From contig JAYMTL010000123.1 of the NCBI GenBank assembly GCA_036897445.1, positions 1 through 59,420 on the forward strand: a stretch of DNA of 59,420 nt, in the 5' to 3' direction. The notes below the pieces were generated by a model. It had not been told where the DNA came from. It did no database searches and saw nothing but the letters and a program-made list of their open reading frames with translations. This document shows, piece by piece, positions 1 to 10,873 of this stretch. Source of the stretch: Pelargonium tetragonum. Lineage: Eukaryota; Streptophyta; Magnoliopsida; Geraniales; Geraniaceae. The translations under genes and the position numbers were made by a program. Every line of letters starts with the position of its first letter. Within the stretch, counting starts at the first letter, position 1.

Positions 1-262
1 TATAGAAATGCTTAATTCACTCTTTCTAAACGACCTACCAAATCGCCTAGAAAAGAGAAAGAATGAGCCCTGATTTCTTATAATAAGCTATTTAGTCTCT
101 TAATCTCAATTCTGTATCAATCTCTGTCTCTAGTTTCGTTGTTAGTCCTTCTATAATAGGATCTTGTACTTCTACCACTTCATCGGATTCTAAGGCAAGC
201 TTGCTAGTTCTGATAGGCTGAGAGTTGAGTTTTGGTAAAAGTCTCTATTGCTAAGGATCTAT

Positions 263-290
263 AGCTAAAGGATTCGATGAGCAGGCTCTT
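263..290 (+). repeat. 28-bp perfect direct repeat, copy 1
   Basis: Starts AGCTAAAGGATT and ends GCAGGCTCTT. It is identical over 28 bp to 1066-1093, in the same orientation, about 800 bp away. The flanks do not match. A perfect 28-mer in 59 kb is far beyond chance, so the copies share an origin and one is fairly recent. In one frame both copies read AKGFDEQAL; I could not tie this to a known protein. Confidence 0.9.
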
Positions 291-1065
291 ACCACCATTC
301 CATTCCTAGTTCTAATTCATATCCTCGTCCACAGAAACACCCTATATTTACTTATTTGGATTCAGTTTAGTTCATCTTTCCTATCCATGCTTTGAAACAC
401 CTATTCACTTGTCTGACACTTAATTCTGATTCGAGGGTTTCCTTATTCGGTATCCCTATTCTGTATCCATATCCTTTATTATTCTAAGGTTCTAATTCCT
501 TTCTATGCCCCACCGAAATTCCTTGCTTTATTCGGACTCTCAGGACCCTTTAGCACCTACCCTCTTCAACGTTTTCCAAGTTCCGGTTCTTAACTTCCCA
601 TTTCTTCGTTATGATCTTCACTTCCTTGCTTTATTAAGATCCTTGTATTTGACTTCCTTATGAACTTAGGAATTGGGCTTTCACCTTATTCTTCTTCTTT
701 AGCTATTCTCAAGCAAGGTAAACTGAACAAGTTTTAGCTTATGGACAGTTAGGGATTTCACAGTATCAGCTATTCAACAGTAAGGGGGATTTCACTCAGG
801 CAAGTATAGGATTTCCAGTAAGGTAAGTAAGATGCTTTCCTGTAGGAGGATTCCTTGTATTTCACCTTTGAGATTAGGTACTTACTCCGATAAATAAATG
901 GTAAAGTCAGATAACAGATATAATTGTAGCTATTAGAAATTCCCGGTTAAAGTAAAGGACTCAATAGGAATGGTTTCAGCTTACCTTGAGCAAAGGTGAG
1001 TCTTAGAGTCCTTTTCCGAGAGTCTTAGTTCTTGAGTTGGGTTTGTTGTTTAGGCCTAGCTATGC

Positions 1066-1093
1066 AGCTAAAGGATTCGATGAGCAGGCTCTT
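1066..1093 (+). repeat. 28-bp perfect direct repeat, copy 2
   Basis: Exact copy of 263-290. Upstream the two copies differ (TATGC here, ATCTAT in copy 1), and downstream they diverge at once, so the conserved block is just these 28 bases. Confidence 0.9.
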
Positions 1094-1638
1094 TGGTCAA
1101 TCCACAGGAATTCCTGAGAGTATAGTTCAATTTCCTAAGGATCCGATCTATCATCCTGAAACATCTTCTTTCTATAGCTGGTAAAGAATGATAAAGGAAC
1201 TCTCTTGAGGGAAAGTGAAATCCTTTGCCTGTAAGTGTTGCACTATCTTATCCAAGCTCTTTAGCCAGGAATTTAGGTTAGGATAACATCTTCTTTTTGT
1301 TACAGAAGTAGCTAAAGTGCATAATTCCTTTCCTATATAGAATTGCTAACCCAACTCTAACTCTAGTTTATAACCAATCTAACTAATCAGGATCCATTAA
1401 GATGAAATTCCCAGCTAGGTTGTTATGTTAGTGCTCTGTAAGCCTAAAGGTGGATAACATCTTTCTAAATGTTCCCAGAAAGAAAAAATCATTCCTTAAA
1501 GAGTTCCTGTATTTGTATTCTGTCTCAAGGTAAGAAGTTCTTAGAGAGAAAGGAATAGAAATAGAGGTGCTTGATTCCGATCTAATCTAATTGGATAGCA
1601 GCCAAATAACAGATTCTAAACAGATTTTTTGTCAGCAA

Positions 1639-1654
1639 AGGTAATGTAATTAAG
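1639..1654 (+). repeat. AGGTAATGTAATTAAG word, site 1
   Basis: Full 16-base match to the recurring word, followed by ACAG, as at 42276-42299. It lies in a short stretch open from about 1610 to the stop near 1774, where it reads GNVIK, but that stretch has no start codon. Confidence 0.7.
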
Positions 1655-2751
1655 ACAGAGAATCTCTATTCTTTGAAACCAGTAACTGAGGGAAAGGACT
1701 CAATTTCTTGTTCTAGTATATTCCTTGAGAGTCTAGTCCAACCCGGGAAAGGTCCCACCTTAGTTTGTAGTTGAACCATCAGCTATTCACCGGCTAAGAA
1801 ACCAAACAATTTCAGGAGTCCTAATCATTGGAGTTTCTTACTAGCTGTTGAATTCCTTAGCTCGCTCTAGATAGCTTAGTCATTATAACCAATCCCAGCT
1901 TTATCGATTTAATCCTATAAACTTTAGCTTTAGGTATCATCTATGAGGGTATTGCTAAGCCAAAGTGATATAAGTAAGTTCCTATTTGCACAATGTAGCA
2001 CTTGTCTTTTGTCTCCTGGAGCTTGGAAGCAGGTCTATGTTTAAGCAGGCAAAGGTGTTAATCCGAAACCAAGGCAACCTTTACGTTGTTCTTAAGCAGA
2101 CTGATATTACCGGTGTTGCTAAAGGAGTTAAAGAAGCTAAAAGGAATTAAAGAATTTGACTTCAGTATTGAGCCACCAAAGTCTAGCGAGCAGTCACCTA
2201 TATTCATTCACCAAGAGCCAGTCAAAATTCCTGTCATTTAGATGTTAAGATAGAATCTAGAGAGCTACTGTATCCAGAACCCTTTTCTTTGTGATCGATA
2301 TACATTATTGTAAGCTTTAGAATTAGCTGAATTCCACTATCCTGAGAAGTTCTTCTCAAGTAGGCCAAAGAAGGTGTAGTGTAGCTGAGGGAAGTCCTTT
2401 TCAAGTGTAGTAAAATATACGTGTAAGCGTGAACCAGATTATGTAGAGAGAAAATCCGGAACTGTAGATTTCTTCCGATCTAGTAAGTATGAGACAAAAT
2501 CTGATTCTCTGGTTGGTTGTAGATATAGGACACTCTTCATCTGGGTAAAGTGAGCTAAGCTATTCTTGTCTTTCAAAGGTACGAGGATCTTCTGAAGATA
2601 TTTCCCTTTAAGAGACATAAACCATCTTATCTTTTGTTGAATTGAACTAGTTATGTCCAAAGAGGTTCCGATCTAAGTGGATTGTGTAGCTAAAGAAACA
2701 TCATTCCTAACATCTTGATCTTACTAAGCTAACAGGATGTAATTGATGCTA

Positions 2752-2766
2752 AGGTAATGTAATTAA
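2752..2766 (+). repeat. AGGTAATGTAATTAA word, site 2
   Basis: Fifteen-base match to the word at 1639. The related ATGTAATTGATG lies just upstream (about 2737-2748). No gene is adjacent. Confidence 0.7.
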
Positions 2767-5065
2767 TTGTATACCATTGTGTATTCAGTTGTTCTAACCT
2801 ACAATAAGGGATTTCCTTCCGCATTATGATGAGCACGAGTTACTATTCCGTACAGAGATAACTATTCCTGATTTACCTGTGAATTCAATTTAGGTACTTT
2901 ACTTCTTGTACTCATTCGTACAATACTAATGCATTACCTTACCAACTTTAGAAACTAGGAACTCTCCAATTCTAGGAAATGATACATACAGACTCTTTAA
3001 TTCAATGGATTCTAGTCAATAACCAGTCAATGCTATTCAGATTAATGTTTTAACACGGGCAACTTCAACATTTCCTAACCTGGACATTTAGTTACTCTTG
3101 TACTCATTGTGCGTGGTTGTACACATCCAAGCCTCTTTATTGTATTAGATATCTATTAGGGCAATTACTAAGCTAGACCCTACTTGAGGGATTATACGTT
3201 TCCTTGGTAGTACCATTCTGAGCCCCTGATACTAAGGACGCGAAAAACCCTAGCATTCTTTGCCTTGACACTTGCTCCTATTTGATAGCTTTAAACTAAT
3301 AACCTAATAACAGAGAAATCCTTTAAAATACCCTTTAAGAAGAGCCTTACCTTTGTTTCACCGAACTCCTAACATTTCTAGAGCTAATAATCCTCAAATA
3401 AGGAATTGAGAGAGTCCTAATAAAGAACTTCTTTTACTTAACTATTTTCTCCTAAAAACCTAACATCTTTTGTAAGAAAAATGGATAATGAAGCACATTT
3501 ACATAGCCTTAAATCGATAAACAGGCAAGTGCTCTCTTAGCAACATAGGGAAAGCTCTAGAGTTACGTATTCCTCATACAAAGGTTGGGCACGGTTAAAT
3601 TAGCTACACCTGATTACAAGGTTAGAACTGGTTGTTTTATAATTCGGTTTGTAGGTCTTAAGGAAAAGAAGTACAACCTGACAGAAAAGAAAGAGTTTGC
3701 CATTCTGTATATAACTCCCGTCACAATAAAGCCAGTTCATGTATCTATGCTTTACAAAATATCTATACAAACAAAGAGTACAGAGCAACACTACCTAAGC
3801 AGCTTTGCTATCTAAGTCCTCTAGCTTTCCACAACCACAAAGAGAATTCTATCTTGTTTATGTCTTAAACTCCTCTCATTTTGCAACACCAGCTTATCGG
3901 CTTAGATCGGAATCAAGATAAACCATCAAGACTAACCTTGCAAACCCTGAATACTAAATCAGAACAACTGCCAAAGCCTGTCAAAAGCCAAGAGAATCCG
4001 TTTATTCAGCAATCCCTGATTTATAGAGTCCTCTTTGTTCGGATAAGTACTTTCCCTTGCTAATACTAAGACTAGAATCTGTTAAAGTCTAAATACACCT
4101 TTGCTTTAGCTACAGAGCACAGCTTTACATACTTCAGAAATAGCAATTATTAATAGAGATAGTGTAAGTTCCTTTGCTATACACAATTATCAGGATCAAG
4201 ATAAACTTCCAAATATAGAATTGGGAATATAAAGGAAGAAATAGAAGATACTCTTCTCAGGTTCACCTAAGTAAGCTCTAGGTTTACATTATCAGCAGAA
4301 GATGGAATAAAGTATCACACTCTCCTTATACAGTCTATACCTAGTCTATACAAATAAACTATGAAGGAATTTCTCTCTCTAGTTAGGAATCTCAAAAGAA
4401 TATAGAAAAAAAGAGATGTACTTTGCAAACATAGTGGAGTTGAAGGCTGTCCAAGTGTAGCTAAAGGAGGATCCCGTTTAGTAGTTTTAAAGGAGATGAA
4501 GGTGTCAATGTATTCTTGTAAAGGAGCCAATTATTTGTATTAGTTATTCCTTTGAGTATACTATTTAGAAAAAACCCTTCGCCTAAAAGAAACCTAAAAG
4601 CAAGCATTTCCTTACTTTCGAGAATTCCCTATCCCGTTAAAGCTGAAACATAACATAAAAAAGGACATTTACTTGAGCTTAATCCTCAACCTAAGCCCTG
4701 GAACGCTAAGGTTTCCAAGTAGAAGTAGAAACCTCCTCGCTAAAACTAACTAAAACTATAAAAATTCGATAAAGAACATTAAAACCCCTTTCAGTAAAAC
4801 CTTTCAGAAGTTAGGAATACCTAAGACTAAGAAATACCAGGACTAATAAACAAAGAAGTCTACTCTACCTTACTTAACTTACTTAAAATAAGAAAGCCCA
4901 GAACTGTGAGAAAGACCCTTATTAACGCGTTTTCTTTTTATTTCCTATCATAGCTCTAAAGAAAAGAAATTGCCTTCTTTTTAAGTTCAATTCTTTATAA
5001 GTATACTCCTTAACTGCCTATACTCGGAATCTCTATTTCAATAGCGTCTCCTATACTCTTCAGGA

Positions 5066-5130
5066 TACCCTTCTCTTCTTGCAGCCTTTATCTTACCCTT
5101 ACAACCGGAACTAGACTCTTCTTATTAAAT
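5066..5130 (+). repeat. Local diverged duplication, copy 1
   Basis: Shares GCAGCCTTT.TCTTACC followed by TTAC and a later AGACTCTTC with 5778-5845, about 710 bp downstream in the same orientation. Identity is partial, with small indels, so the duplication is old. Confidence 0.5.
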
Positions 5131-5717
5131 AGTTATGGAATATAGTATTCTAATTGAGTGTATTAGTATAAATTTTGCTTAAATAGAAAGACTCTTTCTT
5201 GGCCTCTGTAGTTCTGTACTACTTGGTATTAGTATTAGTTCATTGTTATGCTTGTATACAAGAGTTCTATTAATGGGAGATTCCTCTTTCGTAGCTAGCA
5301 CTATATAGAGTAGAGAACCCTTAGAAATCTGGGGTAAGTGAATCTACCCGACTGCGGGGGCACCCGTAGGAATTGCAAGAAGTATCTTAGATCGAACACA
5401 AGGGTTATACAACATCTTCATATTTATTAAGATCTTTCAGAGTACCTTGTTACTTACTCTTCTACATATTTAACAGCTAGAACTTTATGAGCCTTAGCAG
5501 CTATACTACCGGCTTTTTCCTAACCCAATACTAATTAAACAGAGCTCTTACTTTTTATAAGATTAGAAAAACCACTTTCCTTTGAATTTTGGGCCTAAAA
5601 AATGGAATGGGAACTGAGTGCCTGATTTTCTTACTATAATAATAAGAAATGCCTTTTACTTGACTTTAGCTTATTCCCTAAAAACCTTTTTAAAGGAACA
5701 CAAGGGTTCTCGCGCAA

Positions 5718-5790
5718 ACTGCTTATTGACTTGCTTTACTTAGCGCTAGACCCGAACTAAGTATCACTAGCTTATTCTCGATCCTCATCT
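5718..5790 (+). repeat. Long-range duplicated segment A, copy 1
   Basis: Aligns by eye with 49936-50007. Both run ACTGC, TTATTGAC, GCTAGAC, then an exact GTATCACTAGCTTA, then an ATCC.AT box, with small indels between. The spacing of these boxes is kept, which supports common descent rather than chance words. Confidence 0.55.
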
Positions 5791-5845
5791 GCAGCCTTTG
5801 TCTTACCTTACTAAGCTGTACTCTTGTTGAGACCCAGACTCTTCC
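5778..5845 (+). repeat. Local diverged duplication, copy 2
   Basis: Second copy of 5066-5130. It abuts the segment at 5718-5790 that recurs near 50 kb, so this short stretch has relatives at two places in the window. Confidence 0.5.
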
Positions 5846-6676
5846 ATAGCTAAACCGTCTCTCTGTGGCGCTACTATACCTATCTTAGGGCTATGGGTCC
5901 TCTTCTCAACTTATAAAACTTAAGCTAACTTTATCTAAGAAAATACAAGAGTTCCAGTGTCATAGTAAAGAGGTCTATATTCCTTCCCTGACTTTATCAG
6001 ATTAGAGAACCTCTTAGGTCATAGTTAAATAAAGGTTTAGTTTTTCTTATTCCAAATTTCTGGATAACTTACACACCCCATCCTAGCATCCTTTTTTTTT
6101 CAAAATACTGACTCAACTGTAAGAATTGTAGAGCAGAGCTCATTATACTTTAGAATCAAAAGTCTTACCCACTCAAAAGCGCGGAGGAAACCCTTTTTAA
6201 CTTCTTTATATTCACTAAATGCTCTTAACAGCAAGGTCCCTGAAAAAATTTCTAAAGGAAGAGGGGGTGGGTAAGAATAACAAGTACAGAGACTAAGAAG
6301 AAGATTATACAGGTACAAAGTCTTCCAGCAGTCTTTTTCTTAAGAAAATAGGTCCTAGTTCTTTCTAGTTTCTCTCGGATACTTAGGGTCGTACATTTTT
6401 AGCTTTTTTTGGATCCGGGAATTCGGGTAATTGCAAGTTTGACTAATTAAGGGTGTCTTTTCAGTCAGAAAGTGCTGAGGAACACAAACTTGTACTGAAA
6501 CCCCTTATCTCTCGAGGAAAACCCCTATCATATTTGACTTCATTACTAAAAGAAAATCCTTGTTTGAGGAAAATATGCTTACTCTACGACTCTTTCTTAA
6601 CTTAACTCTGAAACTCTTCTTCCTACCGGGAAACTGACAAAGGCTTTGTTTAGAGAAACAACTTAGCCAAAGATTG

Positions 6677-6722
6677 ACTTCAATTACTTTAGTTTATAGT
6701 ATCTGGAGAAATCCTGGAAACA
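6677..6722 (+). repeat. Long-range duplicated segment B, copy 1
   Basis: Matches 52149-52197: a 31-base block beginning ACTTCAATTACTTTAGTTTA with one mismatch, then (after a 4-base insertion in the other copy) an exact GAAATCCTGGAAACA. The two copies lie 45 kb apart in the same orientation. Confidence 0.8.
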
Positions 6723-8649
6723 CTCTCACTAACTTAACCCGTTCGATTTACCCTACTTTCCTACTTCTATTTTGACTTTGACTCTCTTAAATCTTAAAAT
6801 GAGCCCTTTTGCTAGATACAGAGTACAGAATACAGGGGGTCTAATTAATAAGCACTTCTCAGACTCAGAAACCTATGGATCTCCTTAGAAAAAGAAAGCA
6901 AATCTCTCAAATTGCGTTATCAAATGACTTTACCACACACTAAGTTTCTTCCTTTCGCTATCCTACCTTTTCGAGTATCCCGAGTCAGTTTATCCTTCAA
7001 AAGAGGAGCTCGCAATAGAAAGATATATACTGAAAACCCTTGTAAAAGCACAAAACCCTTTGCCCGAGGGAGAACTCAACCAATCAACCAAGAGGAACCT
7101 GCATCCGTCTGTAAAGTTAAGTAAATGCTTGCAGAGTCGGCACAAACTCATGGAGATAGGATATCATAGCTTTGTGAAGTTGAAACTTAGGGTTCCTTGT
7201 AGTCATGTAGAATTCGAATCCTTGCTTGACCTCTGTCGTATACTTTTTCTTGTTATACATATTGAAGTTACCGAAAGGAAGCTCACACAAAGGAGAATTC
7301 ATGCTAAACAAATTGCTGACTGACTCAATTAGATTACCGAGTCCCTTTAACTCTACTAAGAACACTTCTCAAGCCTTCGCTGTGTATATAGGCACCTAAA
7401 TTCTGGGGAAACTTGTAATTAAAAGAACTTCTTACTATTATTTATTATACCTACCTTCACCTGTCATCAAGAATAAGTTTCATTTTTGGTTGTCTATTTT
7501 TGAGATAATCCTTACTAAAATACAGAATAGAATTGCTATGAGAAAGAAGTTTGCAAGGGCTCCTTTAGTGGGAACCTTTTTTTATAGAACTTGGTTTTTC
7601 AGCTTTTACACTAGCAAGAACTTTTGGGAATAAAAGATCCTACCTGACACAGGATTTTCTTTCGCTTAGCCAAGACCTGATATAACAAGGCCCCTTTTTT
7701 CATAGAAAAACTCTTGGATCATTTATATCTTTGCGTTGCATTGTTGTATAAAAAGAACCTTACTATTTTAGCTAGCTATTAGCGCCCCCCTTTCATAATA
7801 AGAAGAACCAGGATACTATAGGCCGTTCTATGACACTAAATTAACCTTGATGATAGAACACTACCGACATAAGAAACTTTTCGGAAAGGCTCTACCAAAG
7901 AAAGAAGAAAATCTTTACCGAAATGGGTAGCTTATAGCCAAATTCAATTTTAGGGATCTCACTAAGACTCCCCGTACTGGATAGGACTGGGAAAAGAATT
8001 CCTTTATCTTTCTTTCAGAACCTTTTGTTTTGTAGCCTAACTCTTGTATCCCAAGAGCTCTCAATCTTCCTGTAGCTTTAGGCCTTTACTTTAGATTAGA
8101 AACGGGAGCCGGAGAAAGATAACTGATTGGAATTCCTCTTGCCTTTTCACTTCACTCGTTATAGACTACTTTGTTAGCATTTTACTTGCCTTTCCTTTTT
8201 TCTTCTCCTCTCATCTACCGACTGGACCTATCTTCTAAGTACCTACACCCAAATTTTCTTAATCTTATTAGGAGCCTTACTCTATTATAGTTTATAGGGT
8301 TTTGTTAATTATATTAAAGGTGATAGGTATACAAAACAATAGGAGGAGATAGGCATAGACTTTCTTTTTATCAGCTTACTCCTTTATAAAGGAGGGCCCA
8401 GGAATTCATCAACCTTAAAAAAAAAAAGAGCCTAAAGAAGCCCTTGCTTTCAAAAGCAGAGTTCGAAAAGGTCCTTAGATTAGAGGTTAGAGGAGTTCTA
8501 TATTCATTCTTTGGTATTTTAAGTTTTCTCAGTTAACAAGGTCAAAGAAATTTGTAATCTAGAAGAGCCTCTTTCTCAAAAATAGAAAGTAAAGCCTGAA
8601 ATTATTATCACCAATTGGATTCCCCACGCTTTCTTTATTTATTTTACTC

Positions 8650-8685
8650 AAACCGTACGTAACCAACCGAGCTGCCGTAGGCTTT
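8650..8685 (-). ncRNA. Group II intron domain V-like hairpin (degenerate)
   Basis: Read on the minus strand, AAGCCTACG pairs with CGTACGGTTT. The first strand keeps the AGC triad, with its G facing U, as in domain V of group II introns, and the 36-nt span is close to the usual 34. One base of the canonical GCCGTAC strand is missing, and the usual GAAA-type terminal loop is not seen (the loop is GC-rich instead). No intron domains I-IV, reverse transcriptase or flanking exons are recognised, so at best this is a relic; a chance inverted repeat is also possible. Confidence 0.25.
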
Positions 8686-8904
8686 CTTATCATAGAAATT
8701 CGTACAGCTCAAACCCTTTTGCATGTCGATCAAACTAAAACAAGTGCTTTACTGCTTTAAAAGACTAAAAAAGAACATAATTATACACTTTACTACTTAT
8801 TATTTATTACATTGGAAAACATCTACCTCTCACAAAGAACTTTCGTTGGATTAAAAAGAAAGCAATCTTGGGATTATAGTAACTAAAGTCATAGAAAGAG
8901 GAAC

Positions 8905-8972
8905 TAAGAAAGCAGGACTAGAACCTGCAGCCATTTGGTTAAAAGTCTCTACCAACCCAAATTTACATCTCA
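8905..8972 (-). tRNA. tRNA-Lys(UUU)-like element, shortened
   Basis: On the minus strand the 3' half is strongly tRNA-like: CTTTTAACC around a UUU anticodon, then AAATGGCT, then a perfect T-stem GCAGG/CCTGC with loop TTCTAGT, followed directly by a 7-nt acceptor strand (TTTCTTA). That strand pairs with the 5' TGAGATG at 5 of 7 positions counting one G-U. The segment GGTTGGTAGAG resembles a D-loop, but 6-7 bases between it and the anticodon loop are missing compared with ordinary tRNA-Lys, so the usual anticodon stem cannot form. An alternative fold pairs ATTTGG with CCAAAT and removes the D-arm. Probably a decayed gene or a tRNA-like processing signal rather than a working tRNA. Confidence 0.4.
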
Positions 8973-9180
8973 AAAGTGAACAAATCTTAATTATTAATAA
9001 AGAAAAGGGGTTGAGAAAGTTTTGTAATTAAGCTAATCCAAAAATCAAAAGTTTTCTATATACTAAAAAGGCTGCTTAAAAATCCATCCGAGTCCTAAAA
9101 AACGAGAGGAGTGAAACATCAAAGTACTAGCAATGCGTTTTTTTTCGACAAGAGGTGCAGTTTGATTCATATTCTCGGTC

Positions 9181-9201
9181 TCGTATAGTAATCCCATACG
9201 A
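9181..9201. other. Small perfect hairpin
   Basis: TCGTAT (9181-9186) and ATACGA (9196-9201) form a 6-bp stem with a 9-nt loop. It lies in the stretch 9100-9480, which is somewhat richer in G and C than its neighbours. No known RNA is recognised there and no gene is adjacent. Confidence 0.35.
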
Positions 9202-9537
9202 TACCCTTCATTTTATAGCAATAAGTTAGAAATAGGTGAGACCCTAGTAGGATTTACCAGTAGTCGCACAACTTAGATTCTCGCTGAATGGAAGTCAAAT
9301 GTTAGAGAGATTAGTATGCTAATGACATAATTGAGAGTGGTCGGGCTCCCGCAATTCTCCGTTGTGGTCAAAGGTTCTTCTTTTCTAGATCGATTTCCAT
9401 ATTTGTGCAGTTCCTATGTACGATTCCAACACAACTAGTTTATCAGTATAAATTGAAATTGCATTGACTTTTTTACAAGGATATCTAAGCAAAAATTGTA
9501 CAGTATCTAAATCTAAAAGACCCAATCATGAATGGAA

Positions 9538-9591
9538 GAAGTGGTTTGAACCCTTGCATGCTGCTTGCTAAAACTTAGGATTTACCACTTC
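9538..9591 (-). pseudogene. tRNA-Gln-like element, truncated
   Basis: On the minus strand GTTTTAGCAAGCAGCATGCAAGG followed by GTTCAAACC recalls the anticodon-to-T-arm half of plant mitochondrial tRNA-Gln. A perfect 7-bp stem GAAGTGG/CCACTTC encloses only 40 nt. If that is the acceptor stem, there is no separate 3' T-stem strand, so the element is much shorter than a tRNA. The bases in the anticodon position would read UUU or UUA instead of UUG. Likely a relic. Confidence 0.25.
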
Positions 9592-10680
9592 AGAATTGAG
9601 ATTTTGTTATACTAGGATTTTGACTTACGCTTACAGGGTTACACTGCCCCGTGGAAATGCATTCTGTTCAACAAGAAAAGATTTTAGAATATTAGAATTC
9701 TAACTAAATAAATTGACCTCCTACTTTGACTCGTTACAGGAGACTCCAGCTTCATCCTTGTTAGTCTGCGACCCAGGAAAGCTTGATTTTAGGGATTCCT
9801 ATTAATTAGATATGTAATAAGATGTAGTAGTTATTAATAGATAGTCTCTTTCTTTTCTAGTAGTAAACTCCCTCTTGGTTGTTACAGCTACAGAAAAGAA
9901 AAGAGTGAGCCTTATATACTTATCTAGTCTATTAAGGTAAGGATACTCATCCAATCCGCTCCGCTTCATATTGAATAGAGGAATTAGACTGTCTTAGTAA
10001 TAGAAAATTAAGGTAAGTTCAAAAAAGGGTCTTCTGTATAGAGCTTTCTTCTTAATACGAGTAAAAGCCTTCTTAATAAAGTCAATCCATAACAGTAACC
10101 AAGATATATATATCAATCTTTCCTCAAAGGGTTTCTATTTGGCACTGGCTTAGATGAGTACACACTAAATATAGCAAAGCCTTTCATTCTATTTTACCTC
10201 CTGCTCGTGGATTCATATACCCCTGTGATTCTCTTCCATTTCAAGAATAGCCACTCTTTTTTTAGATTCTCGGATCTAGTCAAACAAATTTTCCCTTAAA
10301 TAAAGAAGCTTTTTGTTGCTAAATCTTACTAGTAGCTCTTACTTCTTTGATTAAGAACTTCTTATAAACTCTAGTCAAAAGAGGAAGATTATGTACAGCA
10401 CTTCTTATCTCAGGAGACCTAGAATTCATTTAGTAACGAATAGGGAAAATTATAAGTATAAGCTAGGGATTTTCTTCTATTAAGCAATTTTAATCCCTAA
10501 ATTTGCCACGTCTTCATTTGCGTTTAGTTCAGTTTATAGGGGGTTCCCACGAGCCGGGCTAGCCGGTTTCCTTTTTTTGTTGGTGTTGGTTTAATGTAAG
10601 GTTCTGTATACTAATAACAGGGTCTTTCGGTCATAGACTTTCCTAGCTACACTAAGTAGAGGCTGCGACAAGGACCATAA
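9592..10680. other. Non-coding, nothing recognised
   Basis: AT-rich sequence without an open frame over 60 codons, repeat or RNA arm that I can support. Confidence 0.6.
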
Positions 10681-10716
10681 AAGTGTCAGGATACTGAATA
10701 TAATAAGAGCAGTTAG

Positions 10717-10866
10717 GTAGAGAGTCCGAGTACAAGTCTAGCTTCTAAGAAAGACATAGCTCCAAAGAGGAAGGGTTCAACGGTTAGAGGTATAGCTCTG
10801 AGTAAGGATAGTTTACAGAAGAGTGATAATACGAGGCAAAGTATACTTATTTATAGCTCTGGATAA
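10717..10866 (+). other. Lys/Ser-rich open frame, member of the G-I-A family
   Basis: Open for 49 codons between a TAG and a TAA, with no ATG. The middle reads KKDIAPKRKGSTVRGIALSK. By eye it matches the frame at 54685-54900, which reads KKAHKKGTGIALAS: a basic stretch, then G-T or S-T, then G-I-A-L. Composition is Lys, Ser, Thr and Arg rich. The whole frame sits in a patch (10.68-10.99 kb) whose word use (GTATAGCTC, AAGAGGAAGG) differs from its surroundings. Possibly a fragment of a dispersed coding or repeat family; no function can be named. Confidence 0.3.
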
Positions 10867-10873
10867 AAAGCTT

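Larger units (their letters stand above)
1141..3912. repeat. Local cluster of the TTCCGATCTA word
   Basis: The word or a one-base variant occurs at 1141-1150 (ATCCGATCTA), 1574-1584, 2473-2482 and 2666-2675 on the plus strand, and at 3903-3912 on the minus strand. The pair near 1571 and 3903 matches for about 16 bases as an inverted repeat. I noticed no copies in the rest of the window. The word resembles the end of a common sequencing adapter, so an artefact should be kept in mind, although the flanks differ at each site. Confidence 0.5.
1..4690. other. Non-coding stretch, no gene recognised
   Basis: No convincing coding region is seen on either strand. The few frames over 60 codons (3585-3815 plus, 2439-2660 minus, 4315-4530 minus) have no family motif and no sign of translation. 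The stretch is rich in variants of the word TAGCTAAAGGA (near 263, 1066, 2683 and 4446). It holds a 28-bp direct repeat, a cluster of TTCCGATCTA words and two copies of the AGGTAATGTAATTAA word, each listed separately. Confidence 0.6.
4691..8649. other. Non-coding stretch with ancient duplicated segments
   Basis: No gene recognised. Pyrimidine-rich on the plus strand (many CTT, CCT and TTAC words). Two short segments, near 5718-5790 and 6677-6722, recur in the same order and orientation near 49936-50007 and 52149-52197, and one segment is duplicated locally (5066/5778). The overlapping frames at 6912-7124, 7060-7323 and 7117-7365 (minus) show no family motif; I treat them as chance. Confidence 0.55.

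Noticed and set aside
5336-5385. GC-rich phrase with CCCG.ACTG.CGGG hairpin, considered as an rRNA fragment
   Set aside because: It matches no conserved rRNA segment I know and has only four base pairs.
7060-7365. Overlapping 70-87 codon frames on both strands
   Set aside because: Lengths are expected by chance; no motif, start context or neighbour supports coding.
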